Shown piece by piece: positions 50,535 through 62,060 of a stretch of DNA of 64,000 nucleotides (position 1 is its first letter; each line of letters starts with the position of its first letter). The DNA lies in contig NC_058508.1 of the NCBI RefSeq assembly GCF_020382885.2, forward strand, positions 3,402,055-3,466,054. The letters are read 5' to 3'. The DNA comes from Scatophagus argus (Eukaryota; Chordata; Actinopteri; Scatophagidae). The position numbers were made by a program, and so were the translations under genes. The notes under the pieces are model-generated. The model saw nothing but the letters and a program-made list of their open reading frames with translations, was not told where the DNA came from and did no database searches.

Positions 50535-53500
50535 ATGGACAAGCTCCAGGGCTTTGAGTTCTGGAGAAAGACCCTGAAAGGAGCGCGCTTTGTGGTGGCA
50601 CCCATGGTGGACCAGAGCGAGTTGGCCTGGCGCCTGCTTAGCCGCCGACACGGTGCTCAGCTCTGCTACACCCCCATGCTGCATGCTCAGGTGTTTGTTC
50701 GTGATGCTAACTACAGGAGAGAAAACCTCTACAATGAGGTCTGTGAAGAGGACAGACCTCTCATCACGCAGGTGAGGATCTACACAGTCGAGCTTATTTA
50801 CACATTGTTAGTGTGAAAAATTCACCAGCATGTTTATTATCTGGAGCGGTCATTATGTGAGAGCATGTTATGTGAATTTACACATTATATTAACATAGTT
50901 CCTCAAGTAATGTCAGTAAATCTCAGTGCTGCATTCTGTGTGTGTCAGTTTTGTGCCAACGATCCAGAGGTTTTTGTTAAGGCGGCCCTGCTGGCCCAGG
51001 ACTACTGCGATGCTATCGACCTCAACCTGGGCTGTCCGCAGATGATTGCTAAGAGAGGTACGCCCAGCAGCACTAAGAGAAGTGAAGCCCTGAAATTTTG
51101 ACTTTGTCGCCTCTTAGTGGTTGTATTAGAAAAGACAGTGAAAAGAAAACCAACTTTTCTTGATGCTTGTTTCTAAGGACACTATGGAGTTTTCCTACAA
51201 GACGAATGGGAGCTGTTGGAGAAAATGAGTGAGTCTCAGTATAACCTATTGCTACACTTTGGGATTTTCTCTGAAAATGGACAGTTAAAAAAACTATCTT
51301 GCATCAGTGTAGTGCCAATTTAGGAACAGTTTTTCTCTCAATTTTTATGAGTTTGTGTTTTACGACTTGCCGCAGTCTTTCCTTATTATTCCAATAGTTA
51401 TTTCCTTCTCGTTAACAGTCAGGTTAGCCAATGAAAAGCTGTCCGTGCCCATCACATGTAAGATCCGTGTGTTCAAAGAGATGGAGAAGACTGTCCGCTA
51501 TGCCCAGATGCTGGAGAAAGCTGGATGTCAGGTGTGACCCTTGTGATTTTTAAAGAATCCACTGCTTGTCTGGCTAAACAAACAGATTGATTAACAGTTT
51601 TAAAAATGTTGAGCTATTATCAATTTCATGTTTATATATATTTAACTAGTTTGATCTTTAATGCAGTTTCAGGAAACATTACAGAAGGTCCTTAAAGCTG
51701 ACTTTGTCAAACGTCTTCCCAGTTGTTGACAGTGCACGGCAGAACCAAAGACCAGAAAGGAGCCATGACTGGTATCGCTAGCTGGGAGCACATCAAGGCA
51801 GTACGGTGAGCCACCATCACTGTTTTAATCTTTCACATGTGCTGTATGTCATCTGAAACATAAACATGTTTACTGCTCTTTCAGCGTGCTCAAGCTAATA
51901 ATTTAGAACTCTTTACACTAGACATTAAAACCAAATCAAATGACTTGGAGTGCTTATCATTTTCCATATACTAGAAAGCAACATACTGTATTTTTTATCA
52001 GTGTTTGGTGTGTTTATGCTGCAGGAAGGCAGTAAGTATTCCAGTGTTTGCAAATGGCAACATTCAGCACCTGAGTGATGTGGAGCGCTGCATTGAGGAG
52101 ACGGGAGTTCAGGGAGTAATGAGTGCAGGTTAAGAATATATGTCTGTTGCTTTTACACTTTGTTTTCTTAGTATTTATATCTGATTTATAATGTACATTC
52201 CTTCTCAAGATATGCATTGTTTTTAAATTCATTTTTGTGTTCATTTCCTTATTATTTTTTTAATTAGAGGGCAACCTCCACAACCCAGCACTGTTTGAGG
52301 GATGCGATCCCCCAGTGTGGGAGATGGCTGAGGAATATATGGAGGTGGTGAAGCAGCATCCACCCTGCACTCTGTCATATGTACGAGCCCACCTCTTCAA
52401 GCTCTGGCACCACACGTACGTCTCTTTTTTGGTATATGTGTGTGTATACTGGTGTTTTAAACCTTCCTTACAATAAAAACCACCTTGAGCATGAATAAGC
52501 AACAATAATAAATGCTGGGTTAGCATTAGTAGTAATTTGAATCCAGCAGTAAAACAGACCGCATAGAGAGGTCCAATAAATAATTTAAATACACTTGATG
52601 AATAATGTAGGCCATTAATGGTATCAAAATACATTTGATTTCATGAGTTCATTTTAAGGTCAAACACAAATCTGATGTTTGTGTGTGTTGCTTGTCTGTC
52701 AGTCACACAGATTCTCTCTGTACTGGTAACATCCTGGCATCTTGACAGATGTTTTGGTCCCTTTTCCGTTTATGCAGTAGAGACGGCTGAGGTGCTCTTT
52801 CCTTAACATCCCATAATGTAACGCACTCGTTCTGTATTTTAGTGTTCGTTCAAATGCAGGCTCTGCTGCTATCAACACATAATTCTCTAGTCTCTGAATA
52901 TTGTATGTCTGGCAGTTGACTAGTTGACTAGTAAATATTCATGTTGTAGGAGCACATGTGGGCTGTTTGACCAAACATCATGAAATTTGTCTCTTGTTGC
53001 AAACTTTAATTGGTAGTAGCTATCTCTTTAACATCTCTTGAAAGAGCAGGACTGCTCACATAACGTAACATTAAAACATTAAGTAACATTAAATACATAA
53101 CAAAGGTTTTCTCAATTTAGTTTCTAGACAAACACTTTAGTATAATTAGTATTCATATGTTATCATACTGTGATATGTACTGTAGTTGTGCCTATTCAGG
53201 CATTTAACGTTTCTGATCTGGAGATTATTTTAATACAGAAACTGATCATGTTAGACATCTTGCCCGATGTCTGGCTGTATAGCTGCCTGATGTTCCGACC
53301 CTTGAAGCCATGTTATGTGTATGTATTGTGCGTGTAGGCTACAGATTCATCAGGACCTGAGGGATGACTTGGCCAAGGTGAAGACCCTCGAGGGCTTGGC
53401 AGATGTCAGTAAACAGCTGAAGCTGCGTTGCCAGGTAACAGCAAACAGCACTTTTATAGATGAAGTGAATGTGATGTTATAAATGTGCAGCAGCACCAGA

Positions 53501-56500
53501 GGGAGCGACAGCTGAACTGCTCAGATGCCTTTGTGATCTCAAGATTGTTGTCTGTTTTTATAAATATCTTCTCCGTGGTGATCAGATGTGTCTTATTTGG
53601 GGAACGTGGAGTGGAGTGGAATGAGTCAACCCTATGACAATAAGCACATTTATTCATTGACTATTGTGTAGCATATATAAAGATGGACGGTGTGTGTCCA
53701 CTCCCTCACCAAAATATCCTAAATACAAATGCTGCCATCTTGTGCTGATCTCATTCAGTCATGACGTCATTCAGAGCCCACGACTGCAATGTACTGATCG
53801 GACGGTGGAGCCGTGGGATTGATTTCCTCCTGCCCATACACGTGCCTGAACCATTCACAAGCATCACTCAGCTGATGTTTCACCCCCTTTGTATGATATC
53901 ATATAACTAATTAAAATTTATCAGAAGAACAAAACCTGGAACTACCTAAAGTGACAGAGCCATCTCTGGGAAAAATCTGTTAAGGGGGTGAAATCTTTAT
54001 GACCTCTACTGGAGCCCAACTCCAGCTCTCATGTCATCCATCTTTGTATACGGTCATCGGTTTTACTCAACAGAGTTGAAGTGAGTTTAAGTTTAGATAC
54101 TCAGTCAAACAGTCAAAATTGAGCACAATTCGTAATTTTAAACGTGTGCAAAAAAAAACATTGTGGACATTATAAAAGCCACTGGAAACCAGTAATCGCA
54201 TTCTTCAGTGAAATCTTAGATGTAGCAGTTAAACGACGTTGTTTACATTATTTCAGTGTAAACTATGCCAGTATGTAATTTAAATGTGTACTGTAGTGGC
54301 TAAGTTTAAACTTAGACAGTCTAATAACACAGCTTAGCAGAATCCGACTTTTATTTGTCGTCTTTGGCTGGAGCTCCTGTCCCGAGTCAGAGTTCCTACC
54401 TGGAGTGTATTGCAAGTTAGCCAAAGCACAAAAGTGACACCTAATGGACTAATGTGTTGTCCTACATACACTTAGCTCTATAAATAACTCCTACCTGGTC
54501 ATTAATATAATAATAACAATAATAATAATAATAATACTAAGAAGAAGAAGTTTAATAACCAGCTAGTATTTCTGGTGCCAACTACCCAACATTTGAATGA
54601 CAAGTGATCTACCAATCAACACCAGCATGTAGTGTGTATGTATCACTTCCCACCGTGTTGGTTATGGAACAGGTGAAGATATCCATCAAAAGCATCTGTA
54701 GGATGAGGTAGCAGGACAAGGTGGAGTCACTTGCTCTTGTTCCACTTTCGATAAATGTGAAGCTACTCCTTAGGTGTCATTTACACCTGCTTAGATTCAG
54801 TTGCAGTGTGACCCAAACCTTCTCTGTATGTGGTCTGGCCGATCTGAACATATGATAATGTATGACATTCAGAAACAGATTGCATGTTAATACCAGGTGG
54901 ACACTTACCTCTGTATGCTGATCACAGTAAACAAATTGGATCAGTGTAGGACATCAAATCCAGTGTCCTCTAAAATCCTGTAGATCCAGCATGTTAGAGT
55001 GAAATCAGACCATTTACTGAGTGTTGCTGGGACAACCAGAATTGGCGGAGACAGTCTTGTTGGACCAGTATCTGTATGTGTGTCGGTACAGGAGGAGATA
55101 GCCAAAGGAACAGACGTGGGAGAGAAGGAGAGCGGCCTGCCGTTCCCCCACTGGATCTGCCAGCCGTATGTCAGACCAGCGTAAGTTACCAAACTTTGTT
55201 GTTTTTACTTTTCTCTGTATAATCTTTTTTTCCTGAGACCATTTCATACACTTTACTTACTTCAGTCTAGTAGACATCAGCTCCACAGCAAAGTACCAGG
55301 CCAGTGAGGTGTAATGAAGAGAGGCAGCAGACTATTACGGCATGCAGGAAACTGAAAGAGTCGAACTGTCCACGATCTGAGATGTGATTGCCACCTGTGA
55401 AAAGTTCCCTTACTCAATAATGTTACTGGGTATGCCTTATAGACCGAAAGAGCCTGTTGCCAATGGTAACAGCCAGGGTTCGGAGGTGAAGAAGACCGTG
55501 TGCCAGAAGAGGGCACTGGAGGACTCGGATGGAACAGCTGACACACTCTCCAAAAACAAGCAGAAGAAGAGATCCCGAAACCCCAACAAGAACTTCTGTC
55601 CCGAGCAGAAGCGTGAGTCCAACCCATCGTCACTTACAGTTGACTTCCTTGATTGAAACATTGAAGTCAGATGCCACTGATGTCTGACGTTGTCCCTCTT
55701 CTTTCCTCCCACAGCCAAGTACATCAAATGTGACCAGTGTGGGAACCCAAAGGTAATTCATTAATGATGACTGAAGAGACTGAATAGGGTTCATTCTTGA
55801 TCCACACATAGATATATTTTGATGAATGAAGAAATACCTATTAGGCTTGAGTAAATGAAGCCCAGTTAAGAATGCATGAATAAACTGTCCTCCCTTTGGG
55901 CCTTCTCTGACCCTCCTGGCCTACTTCATTGTCAACCTTTCTCTTTTTTTAATCTTTCGAAAGTAGGATGCACTTGCGCCTGGTCTCTTTACGGTCAAGC
56001 TGACAGCAAAACAAAAAAATAATTGTATTCAAACTGAATTGCTGTGCTATTGCTATTAAACCCATTCCTGATGGGACTGCGTACTGGCAGTTATCTATCG
56101 ATATGATACGTGATATGCAGTACATCACAATATATTACTATACTGTGTGAAAGTACAACTCGGGTCCTGATACCTCAGACATTATAAGGAGAGGCAGTTG
56201 ATGGAAAATAAGCAGCTGTAATGATTAACTTTTTCAAACAGATGTCTGGGAAAATTTTTCTTCAAGTCCTTCTCTAAAGGCACCGACGCCTGAATTTCTT
56301 TGTGTCGCCTTCTGCTTTTTTAACTTTATTTTGCTCTGCAGGGAAATAAATGTGTCTTCAACCTGTGTCGAGGCTGCTGTAAAAAGAAGGCCTACAAAGA
56401 GGTGGCAGACTGTCCAAGTCAGTACACACACACACACACACACAGACACAGCTAACTAGTGTTGAAGTCACTGGTTGTTCAGCGTCTGTGGGAATATTAT

Positions 56501-57945
56501 TGGGGCTTCACTGATTGGGCAGTTTTGGTGATGTCATCTTGCAACTTAAGCGGTACATGAACGCACATGATGAAACCAGGTCATGTGTTTATTCTTCTCC
56601 AGTGTCTCACAGCTGAGAAGAAACAACTGATCATGAGCCGAAACTCCTAAATCATGTATAATGATGACTCCAGACGGAAAAGAGACATTTTGAACCAGAA
56701 CCTTACATTAGCATAGTTACTGGTGGCTATGTCTCACTGGCTTTTTACTGAGGAACTGCTAACATGCTGTTGAGTGGTATACAAGAGGCGCGGACATGTT
56801 ACCATGGTTATCAAGGTTGTGAGGTTCTGTGCATGACAGATACACAACACTCATATTGTTCAGATGATTTTTACTGCTTGTTTTACCCTCCTTTTCAGGT
56901 AGTCTGGGCCTGGTTGTCCTGGTTTAGTCCTCACCAGAGTTTGATTGACAGCCTGAACAAACTAAACGAAACGGGCAGACACCGCAGAGTTCGTCTGAAC
57001 TCGTTTAAACAGAAACAGAAACTTAGACTAGCAGACTCATCTAAACAAGAAACACTCGAAGAAAACAGTTGGAACAATAATTTAATCTGTAAGGTTACAC
57101 AGTTTTCAGAAAAAGAAATGTGCATATTATGGGAGCCGTTGGATCATCATTAATCGCATTCTTTAATAACATGTTAGACACAAATGTTAATCAGCGAGTT
57201 AAAATCAGTAACAGATGCTGTTTTTTTTTGTTTTTTTTTAATTAGGTAACCTTTGACTGTGAAGACATCGTATTCACAACTTAAAATCACTGAGAGGCTG
57301 CATAGAGAGGCTGATAACTGACATACTCACCTTAGTCTCATTTCTGCCTCTTGTCTTTGCTTTAGAATATTTATTACTCACTGTTACTGTACTTCATTGT
57401 TACCTCCAAGAATCCCTAAGCATTGTCCACAAATCTGCATACAAACCAAACATTACACAGCAGCGCAGTTCTTGTAGTGTTGTGTAGTGTCTTAGCTCTA
57501 GAAATTACTCTTGCATGTACACAAATAGAAAAATAATAATACTTAGTTTAATAACGGACTAATATTTCTGATGCCAACTAGCCAACATTTAAAGAACTAG
57601 TTGAGTAATCGCACAATTCAAACTGAACCAAACAACCAAACAGCTTAGGTGTGAAAGCTTCCTAAATAAGCAATTTGAAGCTTGGACCTCACTTCTTCCA
57701 CTTGTAGGCTAACTAAATTAATGGGGAAAAAAAAACGATGAATTAATAATGAAAGTAATTTCTATGTCTTTTGGTCGACAGGCCACGGGCTGAGGTTCAA
57801 GACCAAGGCCGAGAAACGGAAAGCTGAGGAGGACGAGAAGGAGGGCCCTGCGACAGAGACGGAGAGAAGCAGCAGCTCCCCTCAGCCTCTGCCTGATCCA
57901 AGTACAGAACTGCAGGAGCAGCCCAAGATACAGCTGCCAGTATGA
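50535..57945 (+). CDS. dus1l: tRNA-dihydrouridine synthase 1-like, 13 coding exons
   Basis: Coding exons: 50535-50771, 50949-51057, 51178-51228, 51419-51531, 51723-51805, 52025-52128, 52268-52415, 53338-53434, 55092-55180, 55443-55612, 55715-55752, 56342-56417, 57782-57945. This gives 492 residues in phase; human DUS1L is about 473. The family reduces uridine to dihydrouridine in the D-loop of tRNA with FMN and NADPH. Seen: KLQGFEFW start; [12 protein letters not shown] (FMN-barrel strand 1); [23 protein letters not shown] with the proton-donating Cys108; TCKIRVF with Lys147; TVHGRT with His175; [25 protein letters not shown]. The C-terminal extension has a basic [12 protein letters not shown] stretch and a zinc-binding-like cluster [19 protein letters not shown], then a Glu-rich, low-complexity end. 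Human reads CPGHG where this has CPSHG at an exon junction. Confidence 0.97.
53680..54030 (+). repeat. Dispersed repeat, related to 62500-62690
   Basis: Shares with the 62.5-kb copy: CCTGCCCATACA, a CCATTCACAAGC-like block, CAGCTG, TTTCACC, CCTTT, ATCAT..AACTAATTAAA, TTATCAGAAG, AACTACCT, AATGACAGA/AGTGACAGA, CATC(T)CTGGGAAAAA. Confidence 0.7.
54070..54615 (+). repeat. Unclassified dispersed repeat, copy 2 of 3
   Basis: Partner of 30910-31480: GCCAAAGCACAAA then AGTGACACCTAATGGACTAA, GTCCTACAT, TTTAATAACCAGCTAGTATT, TCTGGTGCCA. It contains an AAT/GAA trinucleotide tract at about 54505-54553. Confidence 0.75.
56418..57781 (+). other. dus1l intron 12
   Basis: Starts with a CA microsatellite (about 56423-56450). 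Copy 3 of the three-copy repeat occupies about 57050-57610. A 129-codon ORF at 56764-57153 runs through unannotated DNA with no family features. Confidence 0.6.
57050..57610 (+). repeat. Unclassified dispersed repeat, copy 3 of 3
   Basis: ATTAATCGCATTCTTTAATA, CTTAGCTCTA, TTAGTTTAATAACGGACTAA, TATTTCTGATGCCAACTAGC and CCAACATTT parallel the copy at 54.1 kb. The most diverged of the three. Confidence 0.65.
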
Positions 57946-60900
57946 GCACGACTACGGCTGCCTCTACATGCACACACTATATGCAGACCAGTTAGCATGC
58001 GTGTCAAAAGTTAAAGTGGGTTCACACATTTCACCCATCGTGTTCTTCATCAAGTTGTTTTTACCTGTCCAATAGTAAAGGCCAAATATTCGTCACAGCT
58101 ATTGTGTGGAACCTACTTTGATTTACTTTCGAGGGCAACAGAGATATGTAACTAGAGGTAAAAGTTAGTGTGTGCATGTAGAAGTAGCCAATGATCAGTC
58201 AGGAGATACAGTATACACAGCTGCCTCAACAACAAGTGTTCTCTGGGTAGAGATTGATTGTGAAATATGGATGAATGGACCCTGATCAGCAGACCAAAAC
58301 CAAACCATAAAGTAACAATTTTTTATTTGTTGTTAATTTCCATGATAATGATTAACTGTGTCTTTCTTCCTTGTCTTGTCAGACATTGAAGATGTTCTCT
58401 AATGCTGTCAAATTTTATTTTTAAGACAAAGATTTTATGAGGATAAATGAACATTGTTGTATTCAAGTTTTACTGAGCTGCCAAACTAGTAGGATCCGCT
58501 AACTGTCAGATTTATGGAGAACATAGCTTGTCCCTGCAGGTTTTAATTCCTGTATTTAAGGTCATGAATATAGGTGCATTTTCAGCTCATTAGTTTGCCT
58601 GTTTATTTTGGGTGGAGGTTTGACTGTACCGCATTAACTTATGTATGTGCCTTTTGATAAGAAGAACCACTGCCAATCCAAATATGAACTTGAGCTCTTG
58701 AGGGGAGAACAAAATGTGCTCAATGATAATCCTAAAGAAATGTATTTTAAGGTGCTGCTTGTATAATTGTGCATACAATCGAAAAACAATTATGACATTT
58801 TGAGAAAGCTCTTTTCTGTCACAAAGATAATAAGAAGCTGAAAGTGTTTAGCCTAGCTAGGCACAAAGACTAGAAGCTAAACCTAAACTGTATATAAAGA
58901 TGGATGACGCTGAAGCTGAAACGTCTCGATTTCCCGCTGGTGGCTTGCTTCAGCGCAGGTCACCACAGGTCATATTCTCCACCCCTTCCATGTTAGCAGA
59001 GGGAACGTGGGCCAAACTAAAAACCCAAATAATGTGTCAAATTTTTCCCAAAGGTGGTTTGTCATTTTAGGTAGTTCTAATCAAGCTGATGTGTGTTCAG
59101 ATGTGTTCGTTTTTCTGGTTTTAAGTGGTGATGATGATTGAGAGTGGTTGTATCTCATAATTCTAGTCTTTGTGCTAAGCTAGCCCCCTCTTATTTCTGT
59201 AGTGAATTCACAGACGCGTGAGCAATCATCCAACTCGTCTAAAGCCCCTGAAAACTTTTCTCAAATTTTATGTATTTCTCTTAGACATTGACAGTCTTAA
59301 CAAACAAGCAACAATCAAAGCTTAAGTGAAGAAAATAAAGAATAATTCATCTCGAGGTACACATACTCTCATACCCACTCAGTCCCGGTGTGATTTGATC
59401 AGATTTCATTGTACCCTGAACAAACAACCTGACAACTACTTAACATCAGTTACATATTGAAAGGTTGATTATCCTCATTGATGCACAAATGTAAACTTCT
59501 TAAATTTGTCCCTGCCTACATCAAACCAGTTAAGACAAAAATGTCAGTACAGAAATCTCTTGTGAAATAACCCAACCTTTGACAGATAATTGATAAAACA
59601 AGTTTTCAGGGGATTTAAATTAAGACATCAAGCCCCCAAATTGGTACCATAGTAACTAATTAAAGAATGAGACCATCTTCACCACATGTTTTAGCTGCTG
59701 TTAACCTCCTCTCTTTGTTTTTATATGTGCCACCTTGTTGGAAGTAGAAGCTGATGTGAGGCCTGATCTTTCTGTATACATACATGAATTGTCTTGTTTT
59801 TATTGATGACAAATACAGAAGACATGAGCCTCAATGTGTCGCTTCTTTCACGTAGCTGTAATATCTGTCCTTCAACAAGTGCTTACCCAACCACTTTCCT
59901 GCAGTGTTTTACAGTGAAGTCTGTCACCTTGCCTTGAAAAAAAAAAAAGGCCATGATAATATATAAATATATATAATGTGTGGATGGCCATTGCTTAGGC
60001 CGCCATCTACAAAATAAATTGACAGGAGATGAAGTGAAATGCCTGACAGGTAGATCATTCAAGTCCAATTTTTTAAAATATTTAAACCTTAGAAACATAT
60101 TTTGTGCTCTGACTGCCATTTCATTTCAGTGTGGTTTTACACTTCAGATATGTTTTTGAAAAAAAGAAACATTCCCTAATTTAACATTTCAAAGTAAAAG
60201 CATGCTGTTATCCAGCATGTGGATGGATGATAGTTAGCCATAAATTGTGAGCTGGTTATCATTATAGTAGCCTGAATTAACTGAACTGGCTAACATTATA
60301 TTAGCCTCGGTCATCTAAACAGCACACACAGAATGGATTTGCGTCTCAGTTTAATCAAATCGACAAATTGATTGTGCAGGTGTATCCAAAGGCTCGAGAT
60401 AGCAGATGTATTGTTAGCCTGAATAGCTGTGTGACATAAATAGAACTGGAACCCAACTGAAAAAAGGCATGTTTAAACATCCAACTTCTGCCACTCTAAG
60501 TCAACACTGACAATTTAATTGTATGAAAATATCGTTGCAACAATATTCATTTTCAGATAATCTCAAAATAGTCATCTCAAAAAAGCAAATTAATTTCAGG
60601 TTGAAAACAATTCAGATGCACATATTTGGATGTAACTTGACTGAAGCAGATGCTTGTTTTCTTATATTCAAAAGTGATGGTTCGATCATTTTTAAAGGAT
60701 TTATAAATTACACAGAAAAAAACGCCATACATTTTTATCAGAATGTTAAACTTGACTCTGGCGGAGTCTATCTTTTTACACATCAGGAGTACATGAGGTT
60801 CCACTTCACAGATAGCAGACCCTTTAAATTAAAAACGTTTTTTCGTTATCTAAATGTGGGCGTTTGCCGGATGACTGATAAGCCGAACCAAACTGAATGT

Positions 60901-61754
60901 GTGGATTTTTCTTTTTTTTTTTTTTTTAGTGTTCAGTTTTGATCAAGAATAAAAATCTGCAGAACTCAGTGTCATGTTTTTGCTTGTAACGTCATAAACA
61001 ATATTCATTTAAGATAGTAAAGACTGAGTAAAAATGAGCTTGCACAATTCATTTAGCCAACCAATAATTATCTTAAGCAGGCTAATTTATTTATTTGATT
61101 TTAGTAGAACACGATCATGGGCTTCAAGATCACAAAGCCTCCATAACCAAACAAGGGCAGAGTTTGGAAGACATGGGCATTTAGCAGGCAGGAAGAGTCT
61201 AACAAGTTGCATTTTGGGAAATGTAGGATCCAGTATTTTCAAAACTTGACCCATTCTAGACACTAAAAGGCAGAAGATGTCATCCTCTGCTGAATTAAAT
61301 TGGACTTTTTGACGATATTTGACCACAAACCAGTAGTTACAGCAGATTTGGGGTAATTTACAGGACAAGTGATGAACCAAAGATCACCAAAGTCATTAGG
61401 ACCAACCCTGTGGGGAACACGACACTATTTCATAGCAATCTAACCAATAGTATAAAAATATATATTGGTCTGAGCTCCATGATGTTTTGTATGCTTATTG
61501 TATGACTGTGCACATGATAAAAAAGAAACGTTTGGGAAAAAATCACTTATAATGTGTGTATAAAAAAAATATGTACACTTGAATTGCATCAGTTATTTTC
61601 TTCATGTTTTATCTGATTTGTTAAAAGTCGATCTAAAACAAAGGTGTGTAGTTTTGGGATAAATTCTGTGTTTGTGAATGAAAATGTCTGTTCTTCTTAG
61701 TGTTCTTAGTGTGGAACGTTTGAATGAAATGCAGTGTGCCTTTGCTGCATGGGT
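57946..61754. other. Intergenic region dus1l - S1A protease homologue (tail-to-tail)
   Basis: AATAAA at 59334-59339 is a possible dus1l poly(A) signal. A fragment at about 58855-58890 (CCTAGCTAGGCACAAAGACT) belongs to the same kind of repeat as 6790-7830. A 139-codon ORF at 60523-60942 is listed separately. Otherwise nothing recognised. Confidence 0.5.
60523..60942 (+). other. Unidentified 139-codon open reading frame
   Basis: I do not recognise the product. The frame opens MKISLQQYSFSDNLK and ends in a Phe run encoded by a T-tract just before the stop. An AATAAA is at about 60949, seven bases after the stop. There is a DSGGVYLF segment loosely like the end of an Ig-type fold, but no cysteine pair in the right places. 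AT-rich codon use. It may be a chance ORF, an exon, or a decayed gene. Confidence 0.2.
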
Positions 61755-61905
61755 TTAATTCAATTCAATTCAGTTTATTTATGTAGCGCCAATTCACAAA
61801 AAAAGTTATCTCATGACACTTTCCAATTTGAGCAGGTCTAGACCAAACTCTTTAATTAAATTGTAAATTGTTTAATTAAAAATAAATAAATAAATAAAAA
61901 AATCT
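61755..61905 (+). repeat. Dispersed repeat (TTCAATTCAATTCAG head) plus (AAAT)n
   Basis: TTCAATTCAATTCAGTTTAT, ATGTAGCGCCAATTCACAA, TTATCTCATGACACTTTCCA, GAGCAGGTCTAGACCAAACT is a repeat unit very common in fish genomes; it ends in an AAAT tetranucleotide tract (about 61880-61902). Confidence 0.7.
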
Positions 61906-61936
61906 CCAAAAGACAGTAAAATTGATGCTTTAAGGC

Positions 61937-61942
61937 TTTAAT
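61937..61942 (-). terminator. Poly(A) signal ATTAAA for the S1A protease homologue
   Basis: ATTAAA on the minus strand, 119 bp after the stop codon at 62061-62063. Confidence 0.45.
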
Positions 61943-62060
61943 GCAAAGAATTTAACTGAATAATCCAGGTTACATGTCAAGAAGCATAAAGGGACACAGA
62001 CCGACAGTTGAGCAGGGGAGAGAAGCTGAGGTGGGTTGTCAGGCAAGCAGACTGGACGGC

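Larger units (their letters stand above)
53435..55091 (+). other. dus1l intron 8, filled with dispersed repeats
   Basis: Repeat copies at about 53680-54030 and 54070-54615 occupy most of this 1.7-kb intron. Confidence 0.6.

Noticed and set aside
56764..57153. 129-codon ORF in dus1l intron 12
   Set aside because: No motifs, and its 3' half falls in the three-copy dispersed repeat.
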